From Streptomyces sp. STR69 (GTDB lineage: Bacteria; Actinomycetota; Actinomycetes; Streptomycetales; Streptomycetaceae), in NCBI RefSeq assembly GCF_024519455.1, contig NZ_JALJRY010000012.1:62001-126000 (forward strand): 64,000 nt of DNA, read 5' to 3'. The position numbers and the translations under genes were made by a program. The notes beneath the pieces were generated by a model, which saw only the letters and a program-made list of their open reading frames with translations, ran no database searches and was not told the origin of the DNA. Shown here piece by piece: positions 57,228 to 64,000 of the stretch; position 1 is the stretch's first letter; each line of letters opens with the position of its first letter.

Positions 57228-57863
57228 TCAGATCCCCAGCTGCTTGGCCTCCTGGAGCTTGGCGATCGCGTTCTCGTCGCCGTCCAGCTCCACCTTGGCC
57301 ACGCTCTGCCGGCCGTGCGCGAACAGCAGCAGCTCCGAGGGCTCACCGGTCACCGTGACGACCGGCGCCCCCTTGTGGGCGACCGCCGTCTGCCCGTCCG
57401 GGCGGCGCAGCACCAGCCCGGTCGGCGCGCTCCGGCCCACCAGCCGGGCCATGCGCTCCAGCCGCGACCACAGGGCGTCCTGGAACACCGGGTCCAGCTC
57501 GCGCGGCGTCCACTCGTCCTGTGCCCGCCGTACGTCCTCGGTGTGGACGTAGAACTCGACCGTGTTGGACGCCTCGTCGAGCTGCTTGAGCTGGAACGGC
57601 GAGAAGCGCGGCGGGCCGGTACGGATCAGCTGGATCAGCTCCTCGTACGGCTTCGCCGCGAACTCCGCCATCACCCGGTCCAGACGCGGTGCGAGCTGCT
57701 TGATCATGATGCCGCCGGCGGCGTCCGCGCGGCCCTCCCGCACCACCACGTGCGCGGCCAGATCACGGGTCCGCCAGCCCTCGCAGAGGGTCGGGGCATC
57801 CGGGCCCGTCGTCTCCAGGAGGTCGGCGAGAAGAAGTCGTTCACGCTTGGCGAAGGTCGACAT
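57228..57863 (-). CDS. TIGR03085-type maleylpyruvate isomerase/DinB-like protein
   Basis: 211 aa from ATG 57863. Four-helix metal-binding fold of the MDMPI/DinB superfamily: ERLLLADLLETTGPDAPTLCEGWRTRDLAAHVVVREGR supplies the first metal His, with another in EFYVHTEDVRRAQ. Thiol-dependent (mycothiol) enzymes share this fold in actinomycetes, but no activity is known for this subgroup. Divergent from hisI. Confidence 0.85.
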   Translation of the reverse strand: MSTFAKRERLLLADLLETTGPDAPTLCEGWRTRDLAAHVVVREGRADAAGGIMIKQLAPRLDRVMAEFAAKPYEELIQLIRTGPPRFSPFQLKQLDEASNTVEFYVHTEDVRRAQDEWTPRELDPVFQDALWSRLERMARLVGRSAPTGLVLRRPDGQTAVAHKGAPVVTVTGEPSELLLFAHGRQSVAKVELDGDENAIAKLQEAKQLGI

Positions 57864-57869
57864 ACCGTC

Positions 57870-57938
57870 AGCCTACGACCGCCCACCGGGTCCGCACAGT
57901 GGACGTCGACCTGGGTTGTCGGTGCCGCGCGGCACAAT
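57870..57938. promoter_or_regulatory. divergent -10 boxes for the TIGR03085 gene and hisI
   Basis: Minus strand TAGGCT (57875-57870) is six bases before ATG 57863; plus strand CACAAT (57933-57938) is six bases before ATG 57945. Both genes look leaderless. Confidence 0.45.
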
Positions 57939-57944
57939 GGCCCC

Positions 57945-58370
57945 ATGACCAGCGCGCCCCAGTCCAGTCGCCTCGATCCCGAGATCGCCGCCCGCCTCAA
58001 GCGGAGCGCCGACGGGCTCGTCCCCGCCATCGCCCAGCAGTACGACACCGGTGAGGTGCTGATGCTCGGCTGGATGGACGACGAGGCGCTGCACCGCACC
58101 CTGACGACCGGCCGCTGCACCTACTGGTCCCGCAGCCGCCGGGAGTACTGGGTGAAGGGCGACACCTCCGGCCACTTCCAGCACGTCAAGTCCGTCGCCC
58201 TGGACTGCGACGCCGACACGGTCCTGGTGAAGGTCGACCAGATCGGCGCCGCCTGCCACACCGGCGCCCGCACCTGCTTCGACGCGGACGTGCTGCTCAA
58301 GGAAGAGCCAGTTGACGCGAGCCTTCTTAAAGAAGGCGCTGATTCCAGCACCGCCGTCTCGGATCAGTAG
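57945..58370 (+). CDS. hisI: phosphoribosyl-AMP cyclohydrolase
   Basis: 141 aa from ATG 57945. Opens the adenine ring of PR-AMP. Zinc and magnesium site residues in LDCDADTVLVKVDQIGAACHTGARTCF; MLGWMDDEALHRTL and YWSRSRREYWVKGDTSGH are the other blocks. No HisE domain is fused. Separate from the his operon and only 11 bases before trpE, so hisI and trpE are probably cotranscribed. Confidence 0.95.
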   Translation: MTSAPQSSRLDPEIAARLKRSADGLVPAIAQQYDTGEVLMLGWMDDEALHRTLTTGRCTYWSRSRREYWVKGDTSGHFQHVKSVALDCDADTVLVKVDQIGAACHTGARTCFDADVLLKEEPVDASLLKEGADSSTAVSDQ

Positions 58371-58381
58371 GGTCAGCCGCC

Positions 58382-59860
58382 ATGGACCTTGACACGTTCC
58401 GCAAGCTGGCCACCGACCGTCGCGTCATCCCGGTCACCCGCAAGCTCCTCGCCGACGGCGACACCCCGGTCGCGCTCTACCGCAAGCTCGCCGCGGAGCG
58501 CCCCGGCACCTTCCTCCTGGAGTCCGCGGAGAACGGCCGCTCCTGGTCCCGGTACTCCTTCGTCGGCGTCCGCAGCGCCGCCACCCTCACCGCCCACGAC
58601 GGCCAGGCCCACTGGCTCGGCACCCCGCCCGTCGGCGTCCCGGTCGACGGTGACCCCCTCGCCGCCCTGCGCGCCACCATCGACACCCTGCACACCCCCC
58701 ACCAGGAGGGCCTGCCGCCCTTCACCGGCGGCATGGTCGGCTATCTCGGCTACGACATCGTCCGCCGCCTGGAGAAGATCGGCCCCGGCGAGCGGGACGA
58801 CCTCAAGCTCCCCGAGCTGACCATGCTCCTCACCAGCGACCTCGCCGTGATGGACCACTGGGAGGGCTCGGTCCTGCTGATCGCCAACGCGATCAACCAC
58901 AACGACCTCGACACCGGCGTCGACGAGGCCTACGCGGACGCCGTGGCCCGCCTCGACGCCATGGAGGCGGACCTCTCCCGCGCGGTGGCCCAGCCGCCCG
59001 CCCAGCTCCCGCCCTCCGAGCTTCCGGAGTACACCGCGCTGTGGGGCGGCCCCGACTTCAAGGAGGCCGTCGAGGACATCAAGGAGCGCATCCGCGCGGG
59101 CGAGGCATTCCAGGTCGTCCCCTCCCAGCGCTTCGAAACCCCGTGCACGGCAAGCGCGTTGGACGTGTACCGGGTGCTGCGCGCGACCAACCCGTCCCCG
59201 TACATGTACCTGTTCCGCTTCGACGGCTTCGATGTGGTCGGCTCGTCCCCCGAGGCCCTCGTCAAGGTCGAGGACGGCCGTGCGATGGTCCACCCCATCG
59301 CCGGCACCCGGCATCGCGGCGCCACCCCGCAGGAGGACCAGGCCCTCGCCGACGAACTCCTCGCCGACCCCAAGGAGCGCGCCGAACACCTCATGCTGGT
59401 CGACCTCGGTCGTAACGATTTGGGACGCGTCTGCGAGCCCGGCTCGGTCGAGGTCGTCGACTTCATGTCGGTGGAGCGCTACTCCCACGTGATGCACATC
59501 GTCTCCACGGTCACCGGCCGAGTGGCCCCCGGCCGCACCGCCTTCGACGTCCTCACCGCCTGCTTCCCGGCCGGCACCCTCTCCGGCGCACCCAAGCCCC
59601 GCGCGATGCAGATCATCGACGAACTGGAGCCCTCCAGAAGGGGGTTGTACGGCGGCTGCGTCGGCTACCTCGACTTCGCGGGCGACTCCGACACCGCCAT
59701 CGCCATCCGTACGGCCCTCCTCCGCGACGGCACGGCCTACGTCCAGGCGGGCGCCGGCATCGTCGCCGACTCGGACCCGGAACTGGAGGACCAGGAGTGC
59801 CGCAACAAGGCGGCGGCGGTCCTCCGCGCCGTGCACACGGCGAACCGGCTCGGGCAATAG
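58382..59860 (+). CDS. trpE: anthranilate synthase component I
   Basis: 492 aa from ATG 58382. Makes anthranilate from chorismate with the TrpG glutaminase, not in this window. The N-terminal LLESAENGRSWSRYSF carries the LLES tryptophan feedback site; the chorismate domain shows AGEAFQVVPSQRF, GSSPEALVKVEDG, IAGTRHRGATPQEDQ, VDLGRNDLGRVC and FPAGTLSGAPKPRAM. Follows hisI closely. A hairpin lies after it. Confidence 0.96.
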   Translation: MDLDTFRKLATDRRVIPVTRKLLADGDTPVALYRKLAAERPGTFLLESAENGRSWSRYSFVGVRSAATLTAHDGQAHWLGTPPVGVPVDGDPLAALRATIDTLHTPHQEGLPPFTGGMVGYLGYDIVRRLEKIGPGERDDLKLPELTMLLTSDLAVMDHWEGSVLLIANAINHNDLDTGVDEAYADAVARLDAMEADLSRAVAQPPAQLPPSELPEYTALWGGPDFKEAVEDIKERIRAGEAFQVVPSQRFETPCTASALDVYRVLRATNPSPYMYLFRFDGFDVVGSSPEALVKVEDGRAMVHPIAGTRHRGATPQEDQALADELLADPKERAEHLMLVDLGRNDLGRVCEPGSVEVVDFMSVERYSHVMHIVSTVTGRVAPGRTAFDVLTACFPAGTLSGAPKPRAMQIIDELEPSRRGLYGGCVGYLDFAGDSDTAIAIRTALLRDGTAYVQAGAGIVADSDPELEDQECRNKAAAVLRAVHTANRLGQ

Positions 59861-59874
59861 GACGAGGGTCATAT

Positions 59875-59904
59875 GAACCCCGGGTGACGGTTCGCCCGGG
59901 GTTC
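59875..59904 (+). terminator. hairpin after trpE
   Basis: GAACCCCGGG (59875-59884) and CCCGGGGTTC (59895-59904), perfect 10-bp stem, 10-base loop. Confidence 0.6.
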
Positions 59905-59921
59905 GAGCGATAGTGGACTAC

Positions 59922-60554
59922 GTGACTGCAGCTGTTCCTCACCCCCGTTCCGAAGGCGAAGGCCCCGCGCGCGCCGGCCGCCGCAGCCTCGCCGTAGCGC
60001 TGATGAGCGGTGCGCTCGGCGCGGCCGTGGCGCTGCTGGCCACCCGTCAGCGCTGGTCGGAGGGGATCGCGACGGTGGCGGGCGACCCGTTCCCGCTGTC
60101 CGCCAAGGGCAGCGACGTCACGGGTGTGCCCGCGGCGCTCGCCATAGTGGGCCTCGCCGCGCTCGTCGCCGTCTTCGCCGTCCGCAGGACGGGCCGCTTC
60201 GCGGTCTCCGCCCTCCTCGCGCTCTCCGGCGCCGGAATCGTCGCCGCCGCCCTCCTCGGCGCCTCCGACAGCTCCGCGCTCGACGACAAGGCCACCCAGG
60301 CCTCCGGCGGCACCTCGTCCGCCGTACACGCCTTCGCCCACACGGCCTGGCCCTACGTCGCCGCGGTCGGCGGCGGCCTGATCCTGCTGGCCGGCCTGCT
60401 CGCCCTGCTCTACGGCCGCCGCTGGCCCGCCATGTCCGGCCGCTACGAACGCAACGGCACGCCTCGCCCCCGGCGGACTCCCGTGGTGGACCCCGACCGT
60501 CCCGAGGACATCTGGAAGGCTCTCGACCGGGGCGAGGACCCCACGGGGGCGTAG
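59922..60554 (+). CDS. Trp biosynthesis-associated membrane protein
   Basis: 210 aa from GTG 59922, seven bases after a GATAGT -10 box (GTG 59913 is the alternative). Four hydrophobic helices: LAVALMSGALGAAVALLA, VPAALAIVGLAALVAVFAV, FAVSALLALSGAGIVAAALL and WPYVAAVGGGLILLAGLLALL. The loop RQRWSEG and tail DPDRPEDIWKALDRGEDPT match the actinobacterial family found in trp clusters (TIGR02234). Role unknown; tryptophan or precursor transport is a guess. Confidence 0.88.
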   Translation: MTAAVPHPRSEGEGPARAGRRSLAVALMSGALGAAVALLATRQRWSEGIATVAGDPFPLSAKGSDVTGVPAALAIVGLAALVAVFAVRRTGRFAVSALLALSGAGIVAAALLGASDSSALDDKATQASGGTSSAVHAFAHTAWPYVAAVGGGLILLAGLLALLYGRRWPAMSGRYERNGTPRPRRTPVVDPDRPEDIWKALDRGEDPTGA

Positions 60555-60677
60555 CCCTCTTCTGGGAGATCCGCCGACGCGCGAGTGCCCCACCCCGAAG
60601 CACCGCACACGCACGCGTGCGGAACAATGAACCCTGAGCGTCTGCTCACACACGCACACGGCAACGAGGAGCACGTC

Positions 60678-60926
60678 ATGGCGGGCAACAGCCACGGTCA
60701 CACTTTGGCCGCCTGGACCGGTACCACCATCATCTTCATCGGTTTCTTGGTCGCGGGTGCCTTCATGGTCATGGCGCAGCCGATCGGCTTCTGGGCCGGT
60801 ATGGCGATCACGGTCGTCGGCGGCATCGTCGGCTGGGTCATGAGCGCGATGGGAATGGGCATGCCCAAGGACCGTCCCCAGGACCTGACCGAGCTGCTCG
60901 GCAAGACGGCGCACGCCGACAGCTGA
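60678..60926 (+). CDS. HGxxPAAW-type small membrane protein
   Basis: 82 aa from ATG 60678 with GAGGAG six bases upstream. Two hydrophobic segments (TTIIFIGFLVAGAFMVMA and GMAITVVGGIVGWVMSAMGMGM). The N-terminal HGHTLAAW is the actinobacterial HGxxPAAW-type motif, with Leu in place of Pro. Found near trp genes in other Streptomyces as I recall. Function unknown. Confidence 0.8.
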   Translation: MAGNSHGHTLAAWTGTTIIFIGFLVAGAFMVMAQPIGFWAGMAITVVGGIVGWVMSAMGMGMPKDRPQDLTELLGKTAHADS

Positions 60927-60957
60927 GCCGTAGCTGTTGTCAGCCACCACTTCGTGG

Positions 60958-60991
60958 AGGGGCGGTCCCGGGCACACCGGGGACCGCCCCT
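60958..60991 (+). terminator. terminator
   Basis: AGGGGCGGTCCC (60958-60969) and GGGACCGCCCCT (60980-60991), perfect 12-bp stem after the small membrane protein gene. Confidence 0.75.
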
Positions 60992-61024
60992 CACGCGCGC
61001 GTGCCGCACGAAGGGGCCAGGGGG

Positions 61025-61030
61025 CACAAT
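61025..61030 (+). promoter_or_regulatory. -10 box of the DUF2752 gene
   Basis: CACAAT seven bases before GTG 61038; an ATG at 61029 overlaps the box, so the GTG is preferred. Confidence 0.4.
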
Positions 61031-61037
61031 GCGAGAC

Positions 61038-61484
61038 GTGAACGCCGACAGCCGGAGCATGCCGAAGACGCGCACCCCCGGTTCCGCCTCCGTGCTGAAC
61101 CGCGTAGCCGTGCCCGCCGGAGTCCTCGCGGCCGTCGCCGGAGCCTTCGCGTACGTCGGCACGGTCGACCCGAACCAGCCGGGCCACTACCCCGTCTGCC
61201 CCCTGTACCGCTTCACCGGCCTGTACTGCCCCGGCTGCGGCGGACTGCGCAGCGCGCACGAGTTCATCCACGGCGACTTCCTCGCCGCTCTCCAGGACAA
61301 CGCGATCGCCGTGGTGGGCTATCTGGCCTTCACGGTCGTATGGACCGTCTGGGTGGTCCGCGCGGCGCGCGGTCGGCCGGTGCGGATCGATCTCGGCAGG
61401 GTCCCGCTCTGGACTCTGGGCGCATCGGTGCTGGTCTTCACGGTTGTCCGGAACCTGCCGTTCGGTGGCTGGCTACACCCTTGA
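61038..61484 (+). CDS. DUF2752 domain membrane protein
   Basis: 148 aa from GTG 61038. Three hydrophobic helices. The hallmark CPLYRFTGLYCPGCGGLRSAHEFIHGDFLAALQDN, with three conserved Cys, lies between helices one and two. Members occur in many bacteria without known activity; the Cys cluster may bind metal. Located between the Trp-associated membrane genes and trpC. Confidence 0.88.
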   Translation: MNADSRSMPKTRTPGSASVLNRVAVPAGVLAAVAGAFAYVGTVDPNQPGHYPVCPLYRFTGLYCPGCGGLRSAHEFIHGDFLAALQDNAIAVVGYLAFTVVWTVWVVRAARGRPVRIDLGRVPLWTLGASVLVFTVVRNLPFGGWLHP

Positions 61485-61610
61485 TCAACCGACCGATGTC
61501 CAGGTACTGGGACCGGCGTCAACCGGATGCGAGGCCTACGCCTTCCTCCGGATACCATCGAGGTCAGATGTGACCATTGCTTTTCCACCGTCCGGAAGGG
61601 GGCCGCTCGC

Positions 61611-62420
61611 GTGAGTGTGCTCGACGAGATCATCGACGGAGTCCGTGCCGACCTGGCGGAACGGCAGGCGCGCGTCAGCCTCGACGAGCTCAAGGAGCGC
61701 GCGGCGAAGGCTCCCGCTGCCAAGGACGGTGTCGCGGCCCTGCGCGGCGACGGCGTCAAGGTCATCTGCGAGGTCAAGCGCTCCAGCCCCTCCAAGGGCG
61801 CGCTGGCCGCGATCGCCGACCCGGCGGGCCTCGCGGCGGACTACGAGGCGGGCGGCGCCGCCGTCATCTCCGTCCTCACCGAACAGCGCCGTTTCGGCGG
61901 CTCCCTGGCCGACCTGGAGGCCGTCCGCGCCCGCGTGGACATCCCGGTCCTCCGCAAGGACTTCATCGTCACGTCGTACCAGCTCTGGGAGGCCCGGGCC
62001 TACGGCGCCGACCTCGCCCTGCTGATCGTCGCGGCCCTGGACCAGCCCGCCCTGGAGTCCCTCATCGAGCGCGCCGAGTCGATCGGCCTCACGCCGATCG
62101 TCGAGGTCCACGACGAGGACGAGGTCGACCGCGCGGTCGACGCCGGCGCGAAGATCATCGGCGTCAACGCCCGCAACCTCAAGACCCTTGAGGTCGACCG
62201 CGCCACCTTCGAGCGAGTGGCCCCCGAGATCCCGGCCCACATCGTCAAGATCGCCGAGTCCGGAGTCCGCGGCCCCCACGACCTCATCGCCTACGCCAAC
62301 GCGGGCGCCGACGCGGTCCTGGTCGGCGAGTCCCTGGTCACCGGCCGCGACCCCAAGTCCGCGGTCTCGGACCTGGTGGCGGCGGGGGAGCACCCCGCAC
62401 TGCGCCACGGCCGCAGCTGA
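61611..62420 (+). CDS. trpC: indole-3-glycerol phosphate synthase
   Basis: 269 aa from GTG 61611 with GGAAGGGGG eight bases upstream. TIM-barrel enzyme closing the indole ring. CEVKRSSPSKG holds the catalytic Lys, PVLRKDFIV the second Lys, and GVNARNLKTLEVD and ESGVRGPHDL complete the site. The frame upstream to 61527 is not used. Monofunctional, not fused to TrpF, consistent with PriA supplying that step. Confidence 0.95.
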   Translation: MSVLDEIIDGVRADLAERQARVSLDELKERAAKAPAAKDGVAALRGDGVKVICEVKRSSPSKGALAAIADPAGLAADYEAGGAAVISVLTEQRRFGGSLADLEAVRARVDIPVLRKDFIVTSYQLWEARAYGADLALLIVAALDQPALESLIERAESIGLTPIVEVHDEDEVDRAVDAGAKIIGVNARNLKTLEVDRATFERVAPEIPAHIVKIAESGVRGPHDLIAYANAGADAVLVGESLVTGRDPKSAVSDLVAAGEHPALRHGRS

Positions 62421-62428
62421 TCAGCCGG

Positions 62429-62434
62429 TAGAGT
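62429..62434 (+). promoter_or_regulatory. possible -10 box of trpM
   Basis: TAGAGT eight bases before the trpM ATG at 62443; suggests a separate leaderless start inside the trp cluster. Confidence 0.4.
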
Positions 62435-62442
62435 TTCCCGCG

Positions 62443-62658
62443 ATGACTCCGACGACCTCTCCCACGGACCGGTACGCCCGCCTGGCGCGCGGCTGCCGCC
62501 CTCGTGGTTGCCGTGCGCCCGCACGCCGGGTGCACGGCCGCAGAGTCCGGTACGTCATCGGAGATGAGCCGGGGCAAGTGAACGGCATGCGATGGCAGCA
62601 GGCCTTCAGGGGCGCGGGGAACTGCGCGACCAGCCCCAACGGGCCCGCAGCCGACTAA
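62443..62658 (+). CDS. trpM: TrpM/TrpX small basic protein
   Basis: 71 aa from ATG 62443 to TAA 62658. In S. coelicolor the small gene between trpC and trpB (trpX, also trpM) is reported to modulate tryptophan supply and differentiation. The core is Arg/Gly/Cys-rich (RGCRPRGCRAPARRVHGRRVRYVIGDEPGQVNGMRWQ), with a single Trp and no hydrophobic stretch. The last 17 residues (from F55, FRGAGNCATSPNGPAAD) are encoded by a dispersed intergenic repeat, so the C-terminus probably differs from relatives. Confidence 0.7.
   Translation: MTPTTSPTDRYARLARGCRPRGCRAPARRVHGRRVRYVIGDEPGQVNGMRWQQAFRGAGNCATSPNGPAAD
62604..62655 (+). repeat. dispersed Streptomyces repeat overlapping the 3' end of trpM
   Basis: TTCAGGGGCGCGGGGAACTG followed by CGCGACCAGCCCCAACGGGC and CCGCAGCCGAC. 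Shares its first 16 bases with the element at 22708, and matches a family I recall as frequent in Streptomyces intergenic regions. Confidence 0.6.
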
Positions 62659-62716
62659 CAACCCCCCGCCCCACGGCGATTGGTGTTTTCCCACAAACTC
62701 ACCGTGAGGTTTCCGC

Positions 62717-64000
62717 ATGCCCAGCGAGTTCTTCATCCCCGACCCCGACGGTCAAATCCCCAGCCCCGAGGGCTACTTCGGCGCCTTCGGCGGCAAGTTC
62801 ATCCCGGAGGCCCTCGTGGCCGCCGTGGATGAGGTGGCCGTCGAGTACGACAAGGCCAAGCACGACCCGGAGTTCGCCCGCGAGTTGGACGACCTCCTGG
62901 TCAACTACACCGGCAGGCCGAGCGCGTTCACAGAGGTCCCCCGTTTCGCCGCGGAAGCGGGCGGCGCCCGGATCTTCCTCAAGCGCGAGGACCTGAACCA
63001 CACCGGCTCCCACAAGATCAACAACGTCCTCGGCCAGGCCCTGCTCACCAAGCGCATGGGCAAGACGAGGGTCATCGCGGAGACCGGCGCCGGCCAGCAC
63101 GGCGTGGCGACGGCCACCGCCTGCGCGCTCTTCGGCCTCGAATGCACCATCTACATGGGCGAGATCGACACCCAGCGCCAGGCGCTCAACGTGGCCCGCA
63201 TGCGCATGCTCGGCGCCGAGGTCATCGCCGTGAAGTCCGGCAGCCGCACCCTCAAGGACGCGATCAACGAAGCGTTCCGCGACTGGGTCGCCAACGTCGA
63301 CCGCACCCACTACCTCTTCGGTACGGTCGCGGGCCCGCACCCCTTCCCGGCCATGGTCCGCGACTTCCACCGCGTGATCGGCGTCGAGGCCCGCCGCCAG
63401 ATCCTGGAGCGCGCCGGACGCCTGCCCGACGCGGCCATCGCCTGTGTCGGCGGCGGCTCGAACGCCATCGGCCTGTTCCACGCCTTCATCCCGGACGCCG
63501 GCGTACGCCTCATCGGCTGCGAGCCGGCCGGCCACGGCGTGGAGACCGGCGAGCACGCGGCGACCCTCACCGCGGGCGAGCCCGGCATCCTGCACGGTTC
63601 GCGGTCCTACGTCCTCCAGGACGAGGAGGGCCAGATCACCGAGCCGTACTCGATCTCGGCCGGTCTGGACTACCCGGGCATCGGCCCCGAGCACTCCTAC
63701 CTCAAGGACAGCGGCCGCGGCGAGTACCGCGCGGTCACCGACGACGCGGCCATGCAGGCCCTGCGCCTGCTGTCGCGCACGGAGGGCATCATCCCGGCGA
63801 TCGAGAGCGCCCACGCGCTCGCGGGCGCGCTGGATGTCGGCAGGGAGCTGGGCAAGGACGGCCTGATCGTCGTCAACCTGTCCGGGCGCGGCGACAAGGA
63901 CATGGACACCGCCGCACGCTACTTCGGCCTGTACGAAACCGAAGCGGACGCCACCGTCGCCGCCAACGCGGCCGACACCGCCGAGATCGAGGGGGACGCC
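62717..64000 (+). CDS. trpB: tryptophan synthase beta chain (3' end cut by window)
   Basis: 428 codons from ATG 62717 (GTGAGG upstream) to the last base, no stop reached; usual length is about 400-430, so little is missing. PLP enzyme joining indole and serine. PLP lysine K100 in HTGSHKINNVLGQALL, Glu in ETGAGQHGVATAT, phosphate site CVGGGSNAIGLF, and LSGRGDKD. The alpha subunit gene trpA should follow outside the window. Confidence 0.96.
   Translation, partial: MPSEFFIPDPDGQIPSPEGYFGAFGGKFIPEALVAAVDEVAVEYDKAKHDPEFARELDDLLVNYTGRPSAFTEVPRFAAEAGGARIFLKREDLNHTGSHKINNVLGQALLTKRMGKTRVIAETGAGQHGVATATACALFGLECTIYMGEIDTQRQALNVARMRMLGAEVIAVKSGSRTLKDAINEAFRDWVANVDRTHYLFGTVAGPHPFPAMVRDFHRVIGVEARRQILERAGRLPDAAIACVGGGSNAIGLFHAFIPDAGVRLIGCEPAGHGVETGEHAATLTAGEPGILHGSRSYVLQDEEGQITEPYSISAGLDYPGIGPEHSYLKDSGRGEYRAVTDDAAMQALRLLSRTEGIIPAIESAHALAGALDVGRELGKDGLIVVNLSGRGDKDMDTAARYFGLYETEADATVAANAADTAEIEGDA

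Noticed and set aside
61496..61573. 25-codon frame before trpC (MSRYWDRRQP...) as a trp leader peptide
   Set aside because: Contains a single Trp codon, no tandem Trp and no attenuator-like alternative hairpins before trpC.

Overview
The window is core chromosome of a high-GC actinomycete, almost certainly a Streptomyces. Evidence: strong third-position G/C bias, many GTG and some TTG starts, leaderless genes, SepF/SepG/DivIVA but no MreB-type genes, PriA in place of HisA, a trpM gene between trpC and trpB, and intergenic repeats I recognise from Streptomyces genomes. The gene order matches the division/his/trp segment of the S. coelicolor chromosome as I remember it. No prophage, insertion sequence, CRISPR array, rRNA or tRNA gene was seen.

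Layout. 1-3610 (minus): a MoxR ATPase / DUF58 / DUF3488-transglutaminase operon, the last gene cut by the window edge. 3848-4459 (minus): a beta-carbonic anhydrase. 4814-22618 (plus): the division and cell wall cluster rsmH-ftsL-ftsI-murE-murF-mraY-murD-ftsW-murG-ftsQ-ftsZ-pgeF-ylmE-sepF-sepG-divIVA, with a separate regulatory region before ftsZ. It has no mraZ, murC, ddl or ftsA. A 20-bp perfect hairpin ends it. 22841-26297 (minus): ileS behind a T-box leader; the enzyme carries a GAHH instead of a HxGH signature, as in mupirocin hyper-resistant IleRS2. 26595-31321 (plus): a lysine-rich DksA-like zinc-finger protein, lspA, rluD, a GNAT enzyme and a Na+/H+ antiporter. 31394-38672: mixed genes (SDR, MscS-like channel, DLH-like hydrolase, PhoD-like phosphatase, DsbA-like protein, an unknown membrane protein, DUF2252). 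38860-42399: dnaE. 42483-46842: a 54-aa hydrophilic protein, a NYN-domain protein, an ABC exporter pair and a 4-TM protein. 47012-51235 (minus): a 24-codon gene resembling ribosomal protein bL37, ybaK, a Lon-N-domain protein and two Streptomyces-type proteins. 51406-57117: the his operon hisD-hisC-hisB-(54-aa membrane protein)-hisH-priA-ridA-hisF, with start/stop overlap at nearly every junction. 57945-64000: hisI-trpE, a Trp-associated membrane protein, two small conserved proteins, then trpC-trpM-trpB; trpB reaches the window end.

How it fits together. The division cluster couples peptidoglycan precursor synthesis (MurE/F/D/G, MraY) with the septal machinery (FtsL/Q/W/I/Z, SepF) and polar growth (DivIVA). 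The his and trp blocks are linked by PriA, which in Streptomyces does both the HisA and TrpF isomerisations; no trpF or hisA is present here. Many genes start 6-8 bases after a TAGGCT- or CACAAT-like -10 box and so look leaderless. The strongest items for a second look are the altered IleRS signature with its translational T-box, the tiny bL37-like gene, trpM whose 3' end is built from an intergenic repeat, the dyad plus GACAC element before ftsZ, and the lysine-tailed zinc-finger protein.
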